A stretch of 19,768 bases of DNA from JAGMES01 sp023128035 (GCA_030627905.1 DAOVRZ010000108.1:1-19768), one strand, 5' to 3'; shown: positions 10,401 to 17,279, counted from the stretch's first letter. Program-made: numbers and translations. Notes: generated from the letters alone by a model not told the origin.

Positions 10401-13400
10401 TCAGTTTCTTGCAGACAGTAAATTTCACCACTTATAGTTGGGTCTAAATCCATAAAGAAACCTGCAATTAAGTTATCTGGCATATTACTTGCTGGAATAC
10501 TATAAATATAGGTTTCAGTATATGATTTTATATCTAAAGTAATATAACCATTTGGGTTTACATAGATTTCGTTGAACTCTTGACCATAGAATGGAAAAGT
10601 AAAGTCCAATTGTACCAACTCAGAATTATAACCACTATTCGAAACAGTTGTTAGCAGTGTACCAGTTGTACTTATATCATTCCAGACATAAGGCACTCCT
10701 TCCGAATGTTCTGAATCTGTCCATCGATAGCCGAATTGATCAGGCCCGCCTACAAATTTGTAATTTTCATAGAATGGTTCAATAGTAAAGTTTAAATCAG
10801 TACCAGCAGTATTATTAATAGTTAAAATTCTAGATAGAGAAACTTCAACAGTGGTCGCTTCTGTAAATACTGTTGGATTCACATTCAGCTTTGGCCAATT
10901 ATTTACATCCAGGGTCAAAGTCGTCGTACCAACTGCTCCCTCGTTATCTATTACCTCAAGTCCTACAGTATATGGGCCAATGGTATCAAAGGTTATAGTA
11001 ACAGTTTCAGTTGTACCATCATTATACATTCCATCATTATCCAAATCCCAGGCATAACCAACAACAGTACCATCAATATCTGTTGAGCTTAAACCACTCA
11101 AAGTCACCGTTTGCAATGGATCTGGGGTAACCGGATCAGAAGTAATTATAGCTACGGGTGCATTATTTAACACATCTACAATTATAGTTGTGGAATTCAC
11201 ACCACCATCATTATCTGTAACCTCAAGTCCAATGGTCTGCGGACCATTAGCAAGAAATGTATATGTAGCAGTTATCCCTTCAGCATCTTCAAATACTCCA
11301 TCGTTATTGAAATCCCAAGCATAGCTTACAACCATTCCATCACTATCTGTAGAAGTAGAACCATCAAATGTAATCACTTCTCCCGCATGTGATGCAGTCG
11401 GGCTATACGTTATCGCTGCAGTTGGTAAATCATTGGTTACTGTTAAGACACATGGAAGCTTAAAGGGAATTATTACAGCAGGATCATCGTGAATAATATC
11501 TAAATTACCCTCATAGGTTCCAGCTGGATAACCGTTAGTTAAAAAAGTAACTGATACAGGTTGAGAACCACCTGCTGGTACAAGACCAAACTCTGGAATA
11601 ACTTCGATCCAGATTGGTATGTTTGTTAATTGAACCGCATATTGATTTTTCACAAAAGGTTCGTTATATGCTATACCTAAATCTTGACTAAAATAACCCT
11701 GAATTCCGATACTTGCAACGTCAAGAGCTCCTACCATATTTTCATAATAATATGTTATGGTACCTTCAACATCCAATACAATCTGGAAAGTATAGTTAGA
11801 GGATGTATCGGAATAAATACTACGTTTTACTTGGTCATATTGAACAATCAATTGCTCACCAGTATCCAGATAATAAATATCCCCACCATCTGATGGATTT
11901 AGACTGGTAAAAAATCCAGCAACCAAATAATCAGGAATGTTAGGATCTGGTATTTCTCGATTGTAACTATCCGCCTCCCCATGACCTGCTCCGATGTTTA
12001 GATAACCCTCTGAACTAATGTAAACCCGATCATACTCCTTTCCGAAGAAAGGGAAATTAAAAGATAGATCCACACCCTCATAATCAGAATAAGCTTGAGA
12101 TAGTTCAACTAAATGCACCCCAGCAGAACTGATATCATTCCAAACATAGGCTGGTCCACCTAGAGAATCCGAATCTGACCATTGATAGACATTTGAGCCC
12201 AATGGATTGGAAAGGTCAATTTGGAAATTGAGATCAGAAAAGCCTGTGTTATAAATAATCATTTCCCTTGTCACGATATCTCCACGAGCTAACGTTTCTG
12301 CAAAACTCGCAACATCTGTTGAAATCTGTGGCGGGTCAACCACGTCAATAGTAGTTGTAGCAATATTCGTAGCTCCGTCATCATCTGTAACTTTTAAACT
12401 AATCGAATGATTACCTGAGATAAAATTATAAGTCAAAACCGGATCAGTTCCATCATCAAAAAGATTATCCCCGTCCAAATCCCAGGCGTAGCTTTGAATC
12501 TCCCCATCCAGATCATACGAATGGGTAGCATCTAATGTAGTTGGATAACCTATATAAGCACGGCTATGATTTAAGGAAGCTGTTGGAGCTGTGTTATCCA
12601 CATTAAGAGTTACAGGTACCAAGGCTGGATCTGTCATATTACTACCATTATGGGTAATCTCAAGATCAACATTATAAACATGAGAGTTCATTCCTGTAGT
12701 ATCAATGGTAAATGGTATATCCAACTTTCCACCAGGAGTAATAGTACCAGTGTTTTGGACTAATTTAAGCCAATCTGGTTCAAAACCAATTTTAACTGCA
12801 AAGTTATTCTTAATATAACCACTATCATGACAAACTGTTAATCCACTATATAAGTCATAATTCTGAATACCCACTGTAGCATTATCAAGCTCTCCATTCA
12901 TGTCCTTATAATAGTATGTAATTGTTCCATCATTTTTCAAAACAATCTGGAAAGTAAAAGTACCTGTATTATTTACATCCGGTACCTTGTCATACTGAAT
13001 GATGACCCGATCTTCTTCATTTTGGAAATAAATATCGCCCCCAAGTCCAAATTCTAAATCATTATAAAATCCACCAATTGTTCTATCTGGAGCATCCCAT
13101 GATGGAAATTTATCAATTATATGATCATAGTTCCAGTCATCTCCGAAAAACAGAAAACCATCTGGTGTAATGTAGACTTTCGAATATACATCATCATAAA
13201 ACGGAAACTTGAAATCAAAACTTCTCGAAACGTATATTGTATAATAACCAAAACTCCATTTTTCTCCAGTTGTACTGATATCATTCCAGACAAAGGAAAA
13301 ATCAGGACTGGCATCAGAGTCTGTCCAGGTGTAACCAAACTGATCTGGACCTCCTACAACCGCATAATCAGCATAAACTGGTTTAATTGTAACATCTAAA

Positions 13401-15010
13401 TCAGTACTACCGGTATTGTTGATAACTAAATTTTGAATTGAAGTATTATTAATAGTTAGATTCGAATTAAAAGAAGTTGGGTTTAGAGAGATTTTTGGCC
13501 AATCATCTCTTACTGTGACCGTTTTTTGTTGTGTAGCATTAGCACTAGCATCATCAGTTACTCTAAGACGGACATTAAAAGTTCCTACTTGAGTAAAAGA
13601 ATGACTTGTAGTAACACCGCTAGCATCACCATATAGACCATCTCCATCTAAATCCCATTCATAAGAAAGAATATTTCCATCGCTATCACTTGATGAAGAT
13701 GCATCAAACGTAACTTCCTGATTTGGCTCTGGTTTCAGAGGAGTAAAATTAAAGTTTGCTAAAGGGGTACTGTTTAATACAGTAATCGTTTTACTAATCG
13801 TTGCCGTAGCACCATCTTCATCTGCTACTTCTAACCCAATGATATGGTCACCATAAGTAGTATAAAGATAATCTGTTGTTACTCCCATCGCGTCACCATA
13901 GATGCCATCGCTATTTAAATCCCAACTATAATTTACAATAGTACCATCAAGATCTGAGGAAGCTGAGGCGTCTAACGTTACAACCTCTCCTGTATATGGC
14001 GTAGTCGAAGAAAAAGTAAATGACGCTGTAGGTACTATATTAGTGATTGTAAAAGTACAGGGTACGATTAAGGGATTAGTTATACTTCCATCATGATAAA
14101 TCTCCAAATTGGCAGAATATGTACTGGCGAGAATATTATTAGAATCAAACACTGCTGCATTCTCAAAATTACCACCTGGGCTTACTATACCTTCATATTG
14201 AGCAAGTCCTAGCCAGGAAGGTTTACTAATGAATTGAACAGTCAATCCATTTTTTACATATAACTCATTATGTGCAACTGTAATACCTTCATCACTGGTA
14301 CTATTTTGAATACCGATGGTTGCACTATCGAAGGTTCCATTCATTGAGTTGTAATAGAAAGTGATTGTACCGTCATTTTCCAAAACAACTTGAAATGTAT
14401 AATCATCGTTAATTTCCCAACCTTCAATGTTATTATACTGAATCGTGATTTTATTGGGCTCTTGAAGATAGTGAATTTTTCCCGAATAACTATCTAAATA
14501 GTCAAAAAAAGGTGCAATCATATTAAGGGGGTCATATATGTCTGGTAAAGGGTTACTATTATACCGATCATCTGAATCTATACCCACTGTAATATAACCT
14601 GCTTTGTTAATGTAAATCCTGGTAAATTGTTCTCCATAAAACGGAAATTCAAATGTTAAATCCACTGGAATAGAATAATCTACAAAATATAAATTTTTAG
14701 AAATTACGTTCGGATCTGTACTGATATCATTCCAAACATAACTTGGCCCGTCTATCATATCAGAATCTTTCCAAGAATATGTTACAGGGCCAATTACATT
14801 ATTATATTTGATCGAAAAGTTTAAGTCCGAACTTCCTGTATTACCAATACTCAGGGTTTTATTCAAGATTTGTGCCTTAGCTTGAGTTTGAACCAGTGAG
14901 GTTGGATTTACATTTATAGCCGATTCTGCCAAAACCGTCATGGATAACAATAAAGCAAACAAGATCAACAGGTGGATTGATAAAACCAATTTAGATCGAA
15001 CATTGATCAT
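4460..15010 (-). CDS. Giant secreted multidomain protein: nested PKD super-repeats, DNRLRE-like and FnIII-like domains
   Basis: The preferred start is ATG 15010 (3516 residues), because AAAGGAGG lies 12 nt upstream. An in-frame TTG at 15034 overlaps that ribosome binding site. Residues 1-31 are a signal peptide (cleavage near VLA-ES). Residues 32-2624 are three copies of a block of about 865 residues: host domain, PKD, PKD, host domain, PKD. Six host domains carry a nidogen-like insert with VWNDIS (Trp at 93, 575, 957, 1443, 1827, 2305), FPFYG, IYxxxxGYI, GDIYYL and TFQIVLxxDGTI. A fourth, truncated block (2625-2817) has an insert-free host domain and one PKD. The ten PKD domains show the typical SxDxDGxIxxYxWDLDxDGxxDDG pattern. 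Then follow an FnIII-like domain (about 2822-2925), a DNRLRE-like domain (about 2930-3135, LDVTDALKAWVKG) and four FnIII-like domains from 3144. I see no LPXTG, SLH or dockerin. A role in adhesion or surface structure is inferred from the architecture. Confidence 0.93.
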   Translation of the reverse strand: MINVRSKLVLSIHLLILFALLLSMTVLAESAINVNPTSLVQTQAKAQILNKTLSIGNTGSSDLNFSIKYNNVIGPVTYSWKDSDMIDGPSYVWNDISTDPNVISKNLYFVDYSIPVDLTFEFPFYGEQFTRIYINKAGYITVGIDSDDRYNSNPLPDIYDPLNMIAPFFDYLDSYSGKIHYLQEPNKITIQYNNIEGWEINDDYTFQVVLENDGTITFYYNSMNGTFDSATIGIQNSTSDEGITVAHNELYVKNGLTVQFISKPSWLGLAQYEGIVSPGGNFENAAVFDSNNILASTYSANLEIYHDGSITNPLIVPCTFTITNIVPTASFTFSSTTPYTGEVVTLDASASSDLDGTIVNYSWDLNSDGIYGDAMGVTTDYLYTTYGDHIIGLEVADEDGATATISKTITVLNSTPLANFNFTPLKPEPNQEVTFDASSSSDSDGNILSYEWDLDGDGLYGDASGVTTSHSFTQVGTFNVRLRVTDDASANATQQKTVTVRDDWPKISLNPTSFNSNLTINNTSIQNLVINNTGSTDLDVTIKPVYADYAVVGGPDQFGYTWTDSDASPDFSFVWNDISTTGEKWSFGYYTIYVSRSFDFKFPFYDDVYSKVYITPDGFLFFGDDWNYDHIIDKFPSWDAPDRTIGGFYNDLEFGLGGDIYFQNEEDRVIIQYDKVPDVNNTGTFTFQIVLKNDGTITYYYKDMNGELDNATVGIQNYDLYSGLTVCHDSGYIKNNFAVKIGFEPDWLKLVQNTGTITPGGKLDIPFTIDTTGMNSHVYNVDLEITHNGSNMTDPALVPVTLNVDNTAPTASLNHSRAYIGYPTTLDATHSYDLDGEIQSYAWDLDGDNLFDDGTDPVLTYNFISGNHSISLKVTDDDGATNIATTTIDVVDPPQISTDVASFAETLARGDIVTREMIIYNTGFSDLNFQIDLSNPLGSNVYQWSDSDSLGGPAYVWNDISSAGVHLVELSQAYSDYEGVDLSFNFPFFGKEYDRVYISSEGYLNIGAGHGEADSYNREIPDPNIPDYLVAGFFTSLNPSDGGDIYYLDTGEQLIVQYDQVKRSIYSDTSSNYTFQIVLDVEGTITYYYENMVGALDVASIGIQGYFSQDLGIAYNEPFVKNQYAVQLTNIPIWIEVIPEFGLVPAGGSQPVSVTFLTNGYPAGTYEGNLDIIHDDPAVIIPFKLPCVLTVTNDLPTAAITYSPTASHAGEVITFDGSTSTDSDGMVVSYAWDFNNDGVFEDAEGITATYTFLANGPQTIGLEVTDNDGGVNSTTIIVDVLNNAPVAIITSDPVTPDPLQTVTLSGLSSTDIDGTVVGYAWDLDNDGMYNDGTTETVTITFDTIGPYTVGLEVIDNEGAVGTTTLTLDVNNWPKLNVNPTVFTEATTVEVSLSRILTINNTAGTDLNFTIEPFYENYKFVGGPDQFGYRWTDSEHSEGVPYVWNDISTTGTLLTTVSNSGYNSELVQLDFTFPFYGQEFNEIYVNPNGYITLDIKSYTETYIYSIPASNMPDNLIAGFFMDLDPTISGEIYCLQETDRVIFQYTNVADLNNTGTYTFQIVLAKDGSITFYYENMKGECAQSLIGIQNFDGKDGLEVVFKDAYIKNGLAIRLVNQPIWIELTQNSGTIVAGNSIDIPFTIDSSVLKSQNYYAEFEIVHNANNQANPLIIPMQLTVNNLPPVADISHGYLYKGYTVTFDATGSTDKDGKIVSYGWDLDNDGLFDEGIETIIDHIFSTVGSYPISLELVDDDGEVTVHNVTVDVIEPPHITVTPNTLAQSVARGNTVSSTLTIENTGDSDLNVQLSRLPKEAYTYQCLTSEDPIGPQYVWNDISATGILLNKISNSDLNFEPVEISFGFPFYGHAFDTIYVSSEGMITFERGVASEMIGGFPTTFYPGAIAALWHNFDPSISGDIYYLDDGKQIIIQYNEVMSETNAGITVTFQVVLDYEGNIIIYYKDLTGYHIAQYDVGIQDPDGTTTLHPEFDRYYYFDKQQYAVQFTNIALWLEVGQSSVIVPANGSTTVDVTFRPGLRPSGSYDGVIALKHNAPSATNPLKISCTMDVTNAAPVANITYTPVIPISGETITFSGLDSADVDGYIQTYAWDLNNDGLFDDGTGSTVAHAFVSSGIYTIGIRVTDNDGAIAIQTITVEVQNALPVTDITVNPESPEPGEEITLDASGTTDFDGTITSYAWDLNNDGVYDDGTTVSVTTSFATVGSYIVGLQVTDNDGGTATETVTIDVVNHPKISVAPESLAESVHINDIITKNVAISNIGTGELQYQIATVYPSTGEGYSWIDSDASNGPIFVWNDISSTGTRLNQISTSDDANEPVTLNFDFPFYGSTYNTIYVNSNGYITVGSGVMDYSNGNLPGSSCPENLIAAFFDDLNPASSGDIYYLNEVDQTIIQFNAIRHINFSSNYTFQIVLKRDGTIFFYYQTMGDVVDGATVGIQNATRDQGVQIAYNEVYAKDGLAVKIAKYSKWLNISQTSGTIPVGGNVDITATIDASGQKSDLYTVQLEIAHNGTNAVSPLIIPIELTVENLPPVAAVDYDSSYSGFSATFDATQSTDDDGQIVSYEWCLDQDGLYDDGTGSTLIHTFSVVGDYPISLKLTDDDGAVTTYDFIVSVVLSPQISINPESFTEMLLRGNTVTRGLTIQNTGGSDLEFALVQLSTEPLWVQTTPQRGVIPAGGSTSVDITFYSNNSLGTYTTNLEIGHNVPNCSIISIPCTLEVQNVNPTATITYDVQTPFTGDLITFDASGSTDVDGTITGYAWDLDNDGLYDDGTGVTITHTFADQGNYTIGVQVTDNDGATDTTGVTLSVDLAEVISNLQISSDYNSVVLFWEVLKDDLESFVVVRNTNDYPTSATDGEIVYQGMGNLVVDENLAAGTYYYAIYPMNLTGKQLLPAYGIANVMGSIGYNKEIFRYQPGNGSLITRLNIAQIWRSDLYTGWNGADLLIGRGFSGRASDLWMYYPELMGSASDQIPTNVEIERAKLVLKVQDYSGNSDQTYRFKLYQISDPDGLGTPYYGIKDGYRTGLNFQYRDARLGVEIPWATGADNILSLFSGVEPVTVVEFDPIVYTQYGVDEIQLDVTDALKAWVKGTANQGWFLTIDGDWESGQLLTLYGKEATDVTKQPMLEVVYSTQVAPSAPDQVTNVTAISGDGRVELNWNEPVTYYTGVKVVRKEGAIPFDPYDGEVVFDGNGTMMTDYEAINGTLYYYAVYTYDELRTYSKKQWVKVIPGTPETTNLHPPIAEAGAVSLNWNLSTADTYRIYRKEAEEEPILLIETSSNTYIDWNVECKTYDYWIVGVNEHGEGQPSNVQQATPIAGNVPPIDPANLYIQKGSISTTLNLNWTDQSDRETGFVIERLNTDGVWVEVGSTAFNQVEFIDENLTPSTTYEYRVKAVNIAGSSEYTSIVLGTTSGLPVAPTNLNWDVISGSQVGLTWTDSVNETGYEITVYTADQITVMSYNIYPDATSYSITGLSPYETYYFELSAVNVAGRASVVTELIRTSNSPKQNLF
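6560..7138 (-). repeat. Truncated super-repeat copy 4 of the giant protein (residues 2625-2817)
   Basis: It starts like the first host domain of a block (QISINPESFTEMLLRGNTV) but runs straight from NTGGSDLEFALVQL to PLWVQTTPQRGVIPAGG, without the roughly 190-residue VWNDIS/FPFYG segment, and is followed by a single PKD domain. It therefore shows the uninterrupted host domain of about 100 residues. Confidence 0.8.
7139..9721 (-). repeat. Super-repeat copy 3 of the giant protein (residues 1764-2624)
   Basis: Host domain with insert (1764), PKD (2064), PKD (2153), host domain with insert (2241), PKD (2539). The length is 2583 nt, the same as copy 1. Its first host domain begins with the LAQSVARGN type sequence shared with copy 2 (FAETLARGD) and copy 4 (FTEMLLRGN). 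Confidence 0.85.
9722..12334 (-). repeat. Super-repeat copy 2 of the giant protein (residues 893-1763)
   Basis: Same order as copy 1: host domain with insert (893), PKD (1196), PKD (1284), host domain with insert (1372), PKD (1678). The length is 2613 nt. Its second host domain shares the GGPDQFGY-WTDS motif with the second host domain of copy 1, so equivalent positions in different copies are the closest relatives. Confidence 0.85.
12335..14917 (-). repeat. Super-repeat copy 1 of the giant protein (residues 32-892)
   Basis: Order: host domain with nidogen-like insert (from residue 32), PKD (327), PKD (415), host domain with insert (504), PKD (808). The length is 2583 nt. Boundaries were placed at the conserved INVNP start and before PPQISTD. 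Confidence 0.85.
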
Positions 15011-15192
15011 GGCTAATAAATACCTCCTTTGCAATCAATAAATTTGAAAATTAGATTAAAAACGTACTGAATTGATATGAAATATATTTTCCCCCCTTAA
15101 TTAAATAGTTTTCAAAATAAATAACTGAATCATATTAAAAATGTTAGTTTCCAATTATTTTACAGATATATAAATATGATACTTCACTATTA
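15011..15192 (-). promoter_or_regulatory. Probable 5' leader and ribosome binding site of the giant gene
   Basis: AAAGGAGG precedes ATG 15010 by 12 nt, a slightly long spacing. Upstream the sequence is AT-rich with one GGGGGG run (15092-15097 on the opposite strand as C). I see no recognised riboswitch and no supported gene here. Confidence 0.4.
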
Positions 15193-15221
15193 ATTATACT
15201 TCGACAAATAGCTATTTTCAC
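15193..15221 (-). promoter_or_regulatory. Candidate SigA-type promoter of the giant gene
   Basis: On the minus strand GTGAAA (15221-15216), a 17-nt spacer, and a perfect TATAAT (15198-15193). This would give a leader of about 175 nt before ATG 15010. The -35 matches four of six consensus positions. Several other AT-rich -10-like words lie nearby, so the assignment is tentative. Confidence 0.35.
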
Positions 15222-15320
15222 CTTTCTTCTATATATACTAATACTCGCAATTTGAGCCTTACGATTCATGATGAGGTATCTTTTTGGGATAAACAGATGA
15301 GGATACCAAAGAAAAGTAAC

Positions 15321-15360
15321 TAAAAAAAGAAACTGGTCGGATTTCAATCAATCCGACCAG
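15321..15360 (-). terminator. Rho-independent terminator of the DUF1657 gene
   Basis: A perfect 11-bp inverted repeat, CTGGTCGGATT (15333-15343) and AATCCGACCAG (15350-15360), has a 6-nt loop. Read on the minus strand it is followed by TTTCTTTTTTTAG. It ends transcription from the DUF1657 gene before the promoter region of the giant gene. Confidence 0.9.
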
Positions 15361-15384
15361 CCTCCTGAGTGTGTTACATGAAAC

Positions 15385-15621
15385 CTATTGCTGCTTTTGC
15401 CCAGTCATCTGTTGCTCACTCTTATATTGAGGTTCTTGCTGTTCTACATAATTAACCCTGTTTCTCAAATCGGTAATCAAAGATTCCAATTGTTGAGCAC
15501 CACCCTGGAACATCTGTTGAGCCATCTTATCATCAGTATCCTGAGAAAAAGATTCATAACTAGACTTTGCGCTTTCAAGTGAAGTCAAAGTTTGATGCAG
15601 CTTAGTACCTACAGTCATCAT
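15385..15621 (-). CDS. DUF1657 domain protein, probably sporulation-associated
   Basis: A 78-residue protein matching the DUF1657 pattern: a TVGTKLHQTLTSLESAKSSY opening, an FSQDTDDKMAQQMF middle, and EQQEPQYK near the end, followed by a Gln-rich tail. It is all-helical with no signal peptide or membrane segment. In Bacillota, DUF1657 proteins are typically encoded with spoVA-type and 2Duf spore genes and are linked to the spore membrane; here the gene stands alone. GGAGGTG precedes a double ATG; ATG 15618 has the better spacing (7 nt) and may be the true start. It sits 78 nt downstream of the pdxR-like gene, has its own SigG-like promoter and terminator, and is thus probably monocistronic in the forespore. 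Family assignment is strong from memory; molecular function is unknown. Confidence 0.88.
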   Translation of the reverse strand: MMTVGTKLHQTLTSLESAKSSYESFSQDTDDKMAQQMFQGGAQQLESLITDLRNRVNYVEQQEPQYKSEQQMTGQKQQ

Positions 15622-15646
15622 AACACCTCCATTGAGATTCTAAATA

Positions 15647-15677
15647 TATTATGATCCTCAAAAGAGCTAACTATTCT
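15647..15677 (-). promoter_or_regulatory. SigG/SigF-like forespore promoter of the DUF1657 gene
   Basis: On the minus strand AGAATA (15677-15672; SigG consensus TGAATA), exactly 18 nt, then CATAATA (15653-15647; consensus CATACTA). It lies about 25 nt upstream of the start codon. The match fits the expected forespore expression of DUF1657 genes, but only by eye. Confidence 0.5.
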
Positions 15678-15699
15678 AGTAACTTTTACCAAAAACCCG

Positions 15700-17166
15700 T
15701 TACATAAATGGAGTAAATGTAATATGATCATCTAGGTTTTGTTCAGATAATAGCTCTTTGCTAAGATGAGAGAGAATACGAATTCCTTTTATCATCTCTG
15801 CTTCTTCAACAGTAGCTATACTCAATCTGAAAAAGCGATTAGGTCTACCATCAGGATAAAAAACAGAGCCAGGCACAATAATTACACCTTCATTAAGGCA
15901 TTTTTTATATAACCTATTTGAAAGAAAACCTTCCGGCAACGCTAGCCAAAAATTTAATCCACCACCTGGTATAATATATTTTACTTGTTCGGGTAATTCC
16001 TGACGAAGAAGTTTAACAAAAAACTGATACTTTTTAAAATAGTTCTGTCGCATTTCTTCAATATGTTTCTCCCACAAATCTCTTCGCAAAAGCAAATCAA
16101 AGGTTCGTTGAATTAAACCAGAAGAAGATATATCTGAAGAATGCTTTGCAGCCATCATCTGACTAACCATCATGTCCGGTGAAACCATGAAAGCAATCCT
16201 AAAACCTGGCATAAATATTTTACTAAAACTCTTAATATAAATTACATCCTCGGCACCATTCATAGATTTTAAAGATGGAATAGGGTTATCTATAAAATAA
16301 AGTTCACTTAAAGAATCATCTTCCACAATTGTTAAACCCCATTTTCGACTCAACTCCAGTAACTTTGTTTTTTTCTCTTCGGTATAACTATATCCTGTAG
16401 GATTTTGAAATGAGGTCATGATATATAAGAATTTAGGCTGATATTCTGCTAATTGTGTCTCTAAAATCTCTAGATCAATTCCATCTTCTCGAATAGGAAT
16501 CGATACTAAGCGAGCTCCCCGTGATTTAAAAGCTGATATAGCCCCAGTATAAGTTGGTTCTTCTGTAAAAACTACATCTCCATGATTTAAAAGAACTTTT
16601 GCTAAAATATCAATCCCCTGTTGAGCTCCTGAGACTACCTGAATATTTTTTACCTGACATTTGATACCCTTAGTTAAAAGATATTGATGAAAAGCTTCGC
16701 GTAAAGGTTGATACCCCAAACTTTCCTGATATCCAAATACTTCTCCACCATCTCGGTCCAATACATGGTTAATAGCATTTTTCACTTCCTGAATCGGAAA
16801 ATACTCTGGATCAGGAGTGGCGGTAGCAAAACTGATCATATTTTGCTTTGAAGTTACCTGGCCTTGATTCATTAATTGAATCTCCTCGTCTAAAAACCTC
16901 TCTTCACGATCAATTTTTTGAAAAATAGGTGCTACATATGTACCACTTCCAACCTTCTTAATAACCAATCCATCCTCTTCTAACAATTTGTATGCATTCA
17001 CTATCGTTACATTATTCACTTTAAGTAGTTCTGCCAACTGACGAATTGGTGGTAATTTTTGATGTTCTTCTAGTATTCCCTTTTCAATCATCTCTTTTAC
17101 CTGTTGATATAACTGAATATATAAATGTTGATCTGCTTGCTTGTCTAATCGTATCTGTTCAAACAT
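15700..17166 (-). CDS. pdxR: PdxR-type MocR regulator (GntR HTH fused to aminotransferase-like domain)
   Basis: The chosen start is ATG 17166 (488 residues), because GGAGGG lies 9 nt upstream; an upstream in-frame start at 17214 has no such site. Residues about 10-80 are a GntR-type winged helix (LPPIRQLAELLKVNNVTIVN...GSGTYVAP). The remainder is a fold-type I aminotransferase domain with FQNPTG (253-258), VEDD (281-284) and SFSK with the expected PLP-binding Lys316. The position after EDD, where relatives often carry Tyr, is Ser285. MocR regulators use PLP as effector rather than as an enzyme cofactor. Divergent placement from pdxST, with repeated operator-like boxes between them, supports PdxR: an activator of pdxST when PLP is low, probably also controlling itself. 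The family is certain; the pdxR name rests on this context. Confidence 0.88.
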   Translation of the reverse strand: MFEQIRLDKQADQHLYIQLYQQVKEMIEKGILEEHQKLPPIRQLAELLKVNNVTIVNAYKLLEEDGLVIKKVGSGTYVAPIFQKIDREERFLDEEIQLMNQGQVTSKQNMISFATATPDPEYFPIQEVKNAINHVLDRDGGEVFGYQESLGYQPLREAFHQYLLTKGIKCQVKNIQVVSGAQQGIDILAKVLLNHGDVVFTEEPTYTGAISAFKSRGARLVSIPIREDGIDLEILETQLAEYQPKFLYIMTSFQNPTGYSYTEEKKTKLLELSRKWGLTIVEDDSLSELYFIDNPIPSLKSMNGAEDVIYIKSFSKIFMPGFRIAFMVSPDMMVSQMMAAKHSSDISSSGLIQRTFDLLLRRDLWEKHIEEMRQNYFKKYQFFVKLLRQELPEQVKYIIPGGGLNFWLALPEGFLSNRLYKKCLNEGVIIVPGSVFYPDGRPNRFFRLSIATVEEAEMIKGIRILSHLSKELLSEQNLDDHITFTPFM

Positions 17167-17167
17167 A

Positions 17168-17279
17168 AATTGTATCCCTCCAAATATTTTTTCATCAACA
17201 TATTGACAATACAATTAATCTATGGCACAATGATTACAGAACAATTACGATACAATTTCGAAATTGTTCCCATACAATT
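17168..17279. promoter_or_regulatory. Putative PdxR operator array between pdxR and pdxS
   Basis: ATACAATT occurs at 17209-17216, 17250-17257 and 17272-17279, and inverted at 17168-17175, directly beside the pdxR start. The direct copies are 41 and 22 bp apart, close to whole helical turns. ACAATTTCGAAATTGT (17252-17267) is a perfect palindrome, and GAACAATT/AATTGTTC (239-246 and 262-269 past 17000) flank its centre. Direct repeats are typical of MocR operators. Confidence 0.65.
17203..17231 (+). promoter_or_regulatory. Candidate promoter of pdxST
   Basis: A perfect TTGACA (17203-17208), a 17-nt spacer, then CACAAT (17226-17231) as a weak -10. The first ATACAATT box fills the spacer, and the other two direct boxes lie downstream of the predicted start. 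If this is the promoter, PdxR would have to act from within or after it; a different start site further right is possible. Confidence 0.4.

Noticed and set aside
7000..14900. CRISPR or tandem DNA repeat array in the giant gene
   Set aside because: The repetition is at protein level with diverged DNA and long periods; there are no short identical repeats with spacers.
15011..15034. Extended start of the giant protein at TTG 15034
   Set aside because: The TTG overlaps the ribosome binding site AAAGGAGG; ATG 15010 gives a normal signal peptide.
15144..15347. Possible 67-residue minus-strand gene
   Set aside because: Its start is a TTG inside the loop and stem of the DUF1657 terminator, without a ribosome binding site, and the composition is typical of AT-rich noncoding DNA.
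17181..17209. TTGTCA/TATTTG promoter for pdxR
   Set aside because: Transcription would begin after the ribosome binding site, so it could not serve the gene.
17167..17214. Extended N-terminus of the MocR regulator
   Set aside because: GGAGGG lies 9 nt before ATG 17166, and the family normally begins just before the GntR domain; the extra 16 residues cover the operator region.
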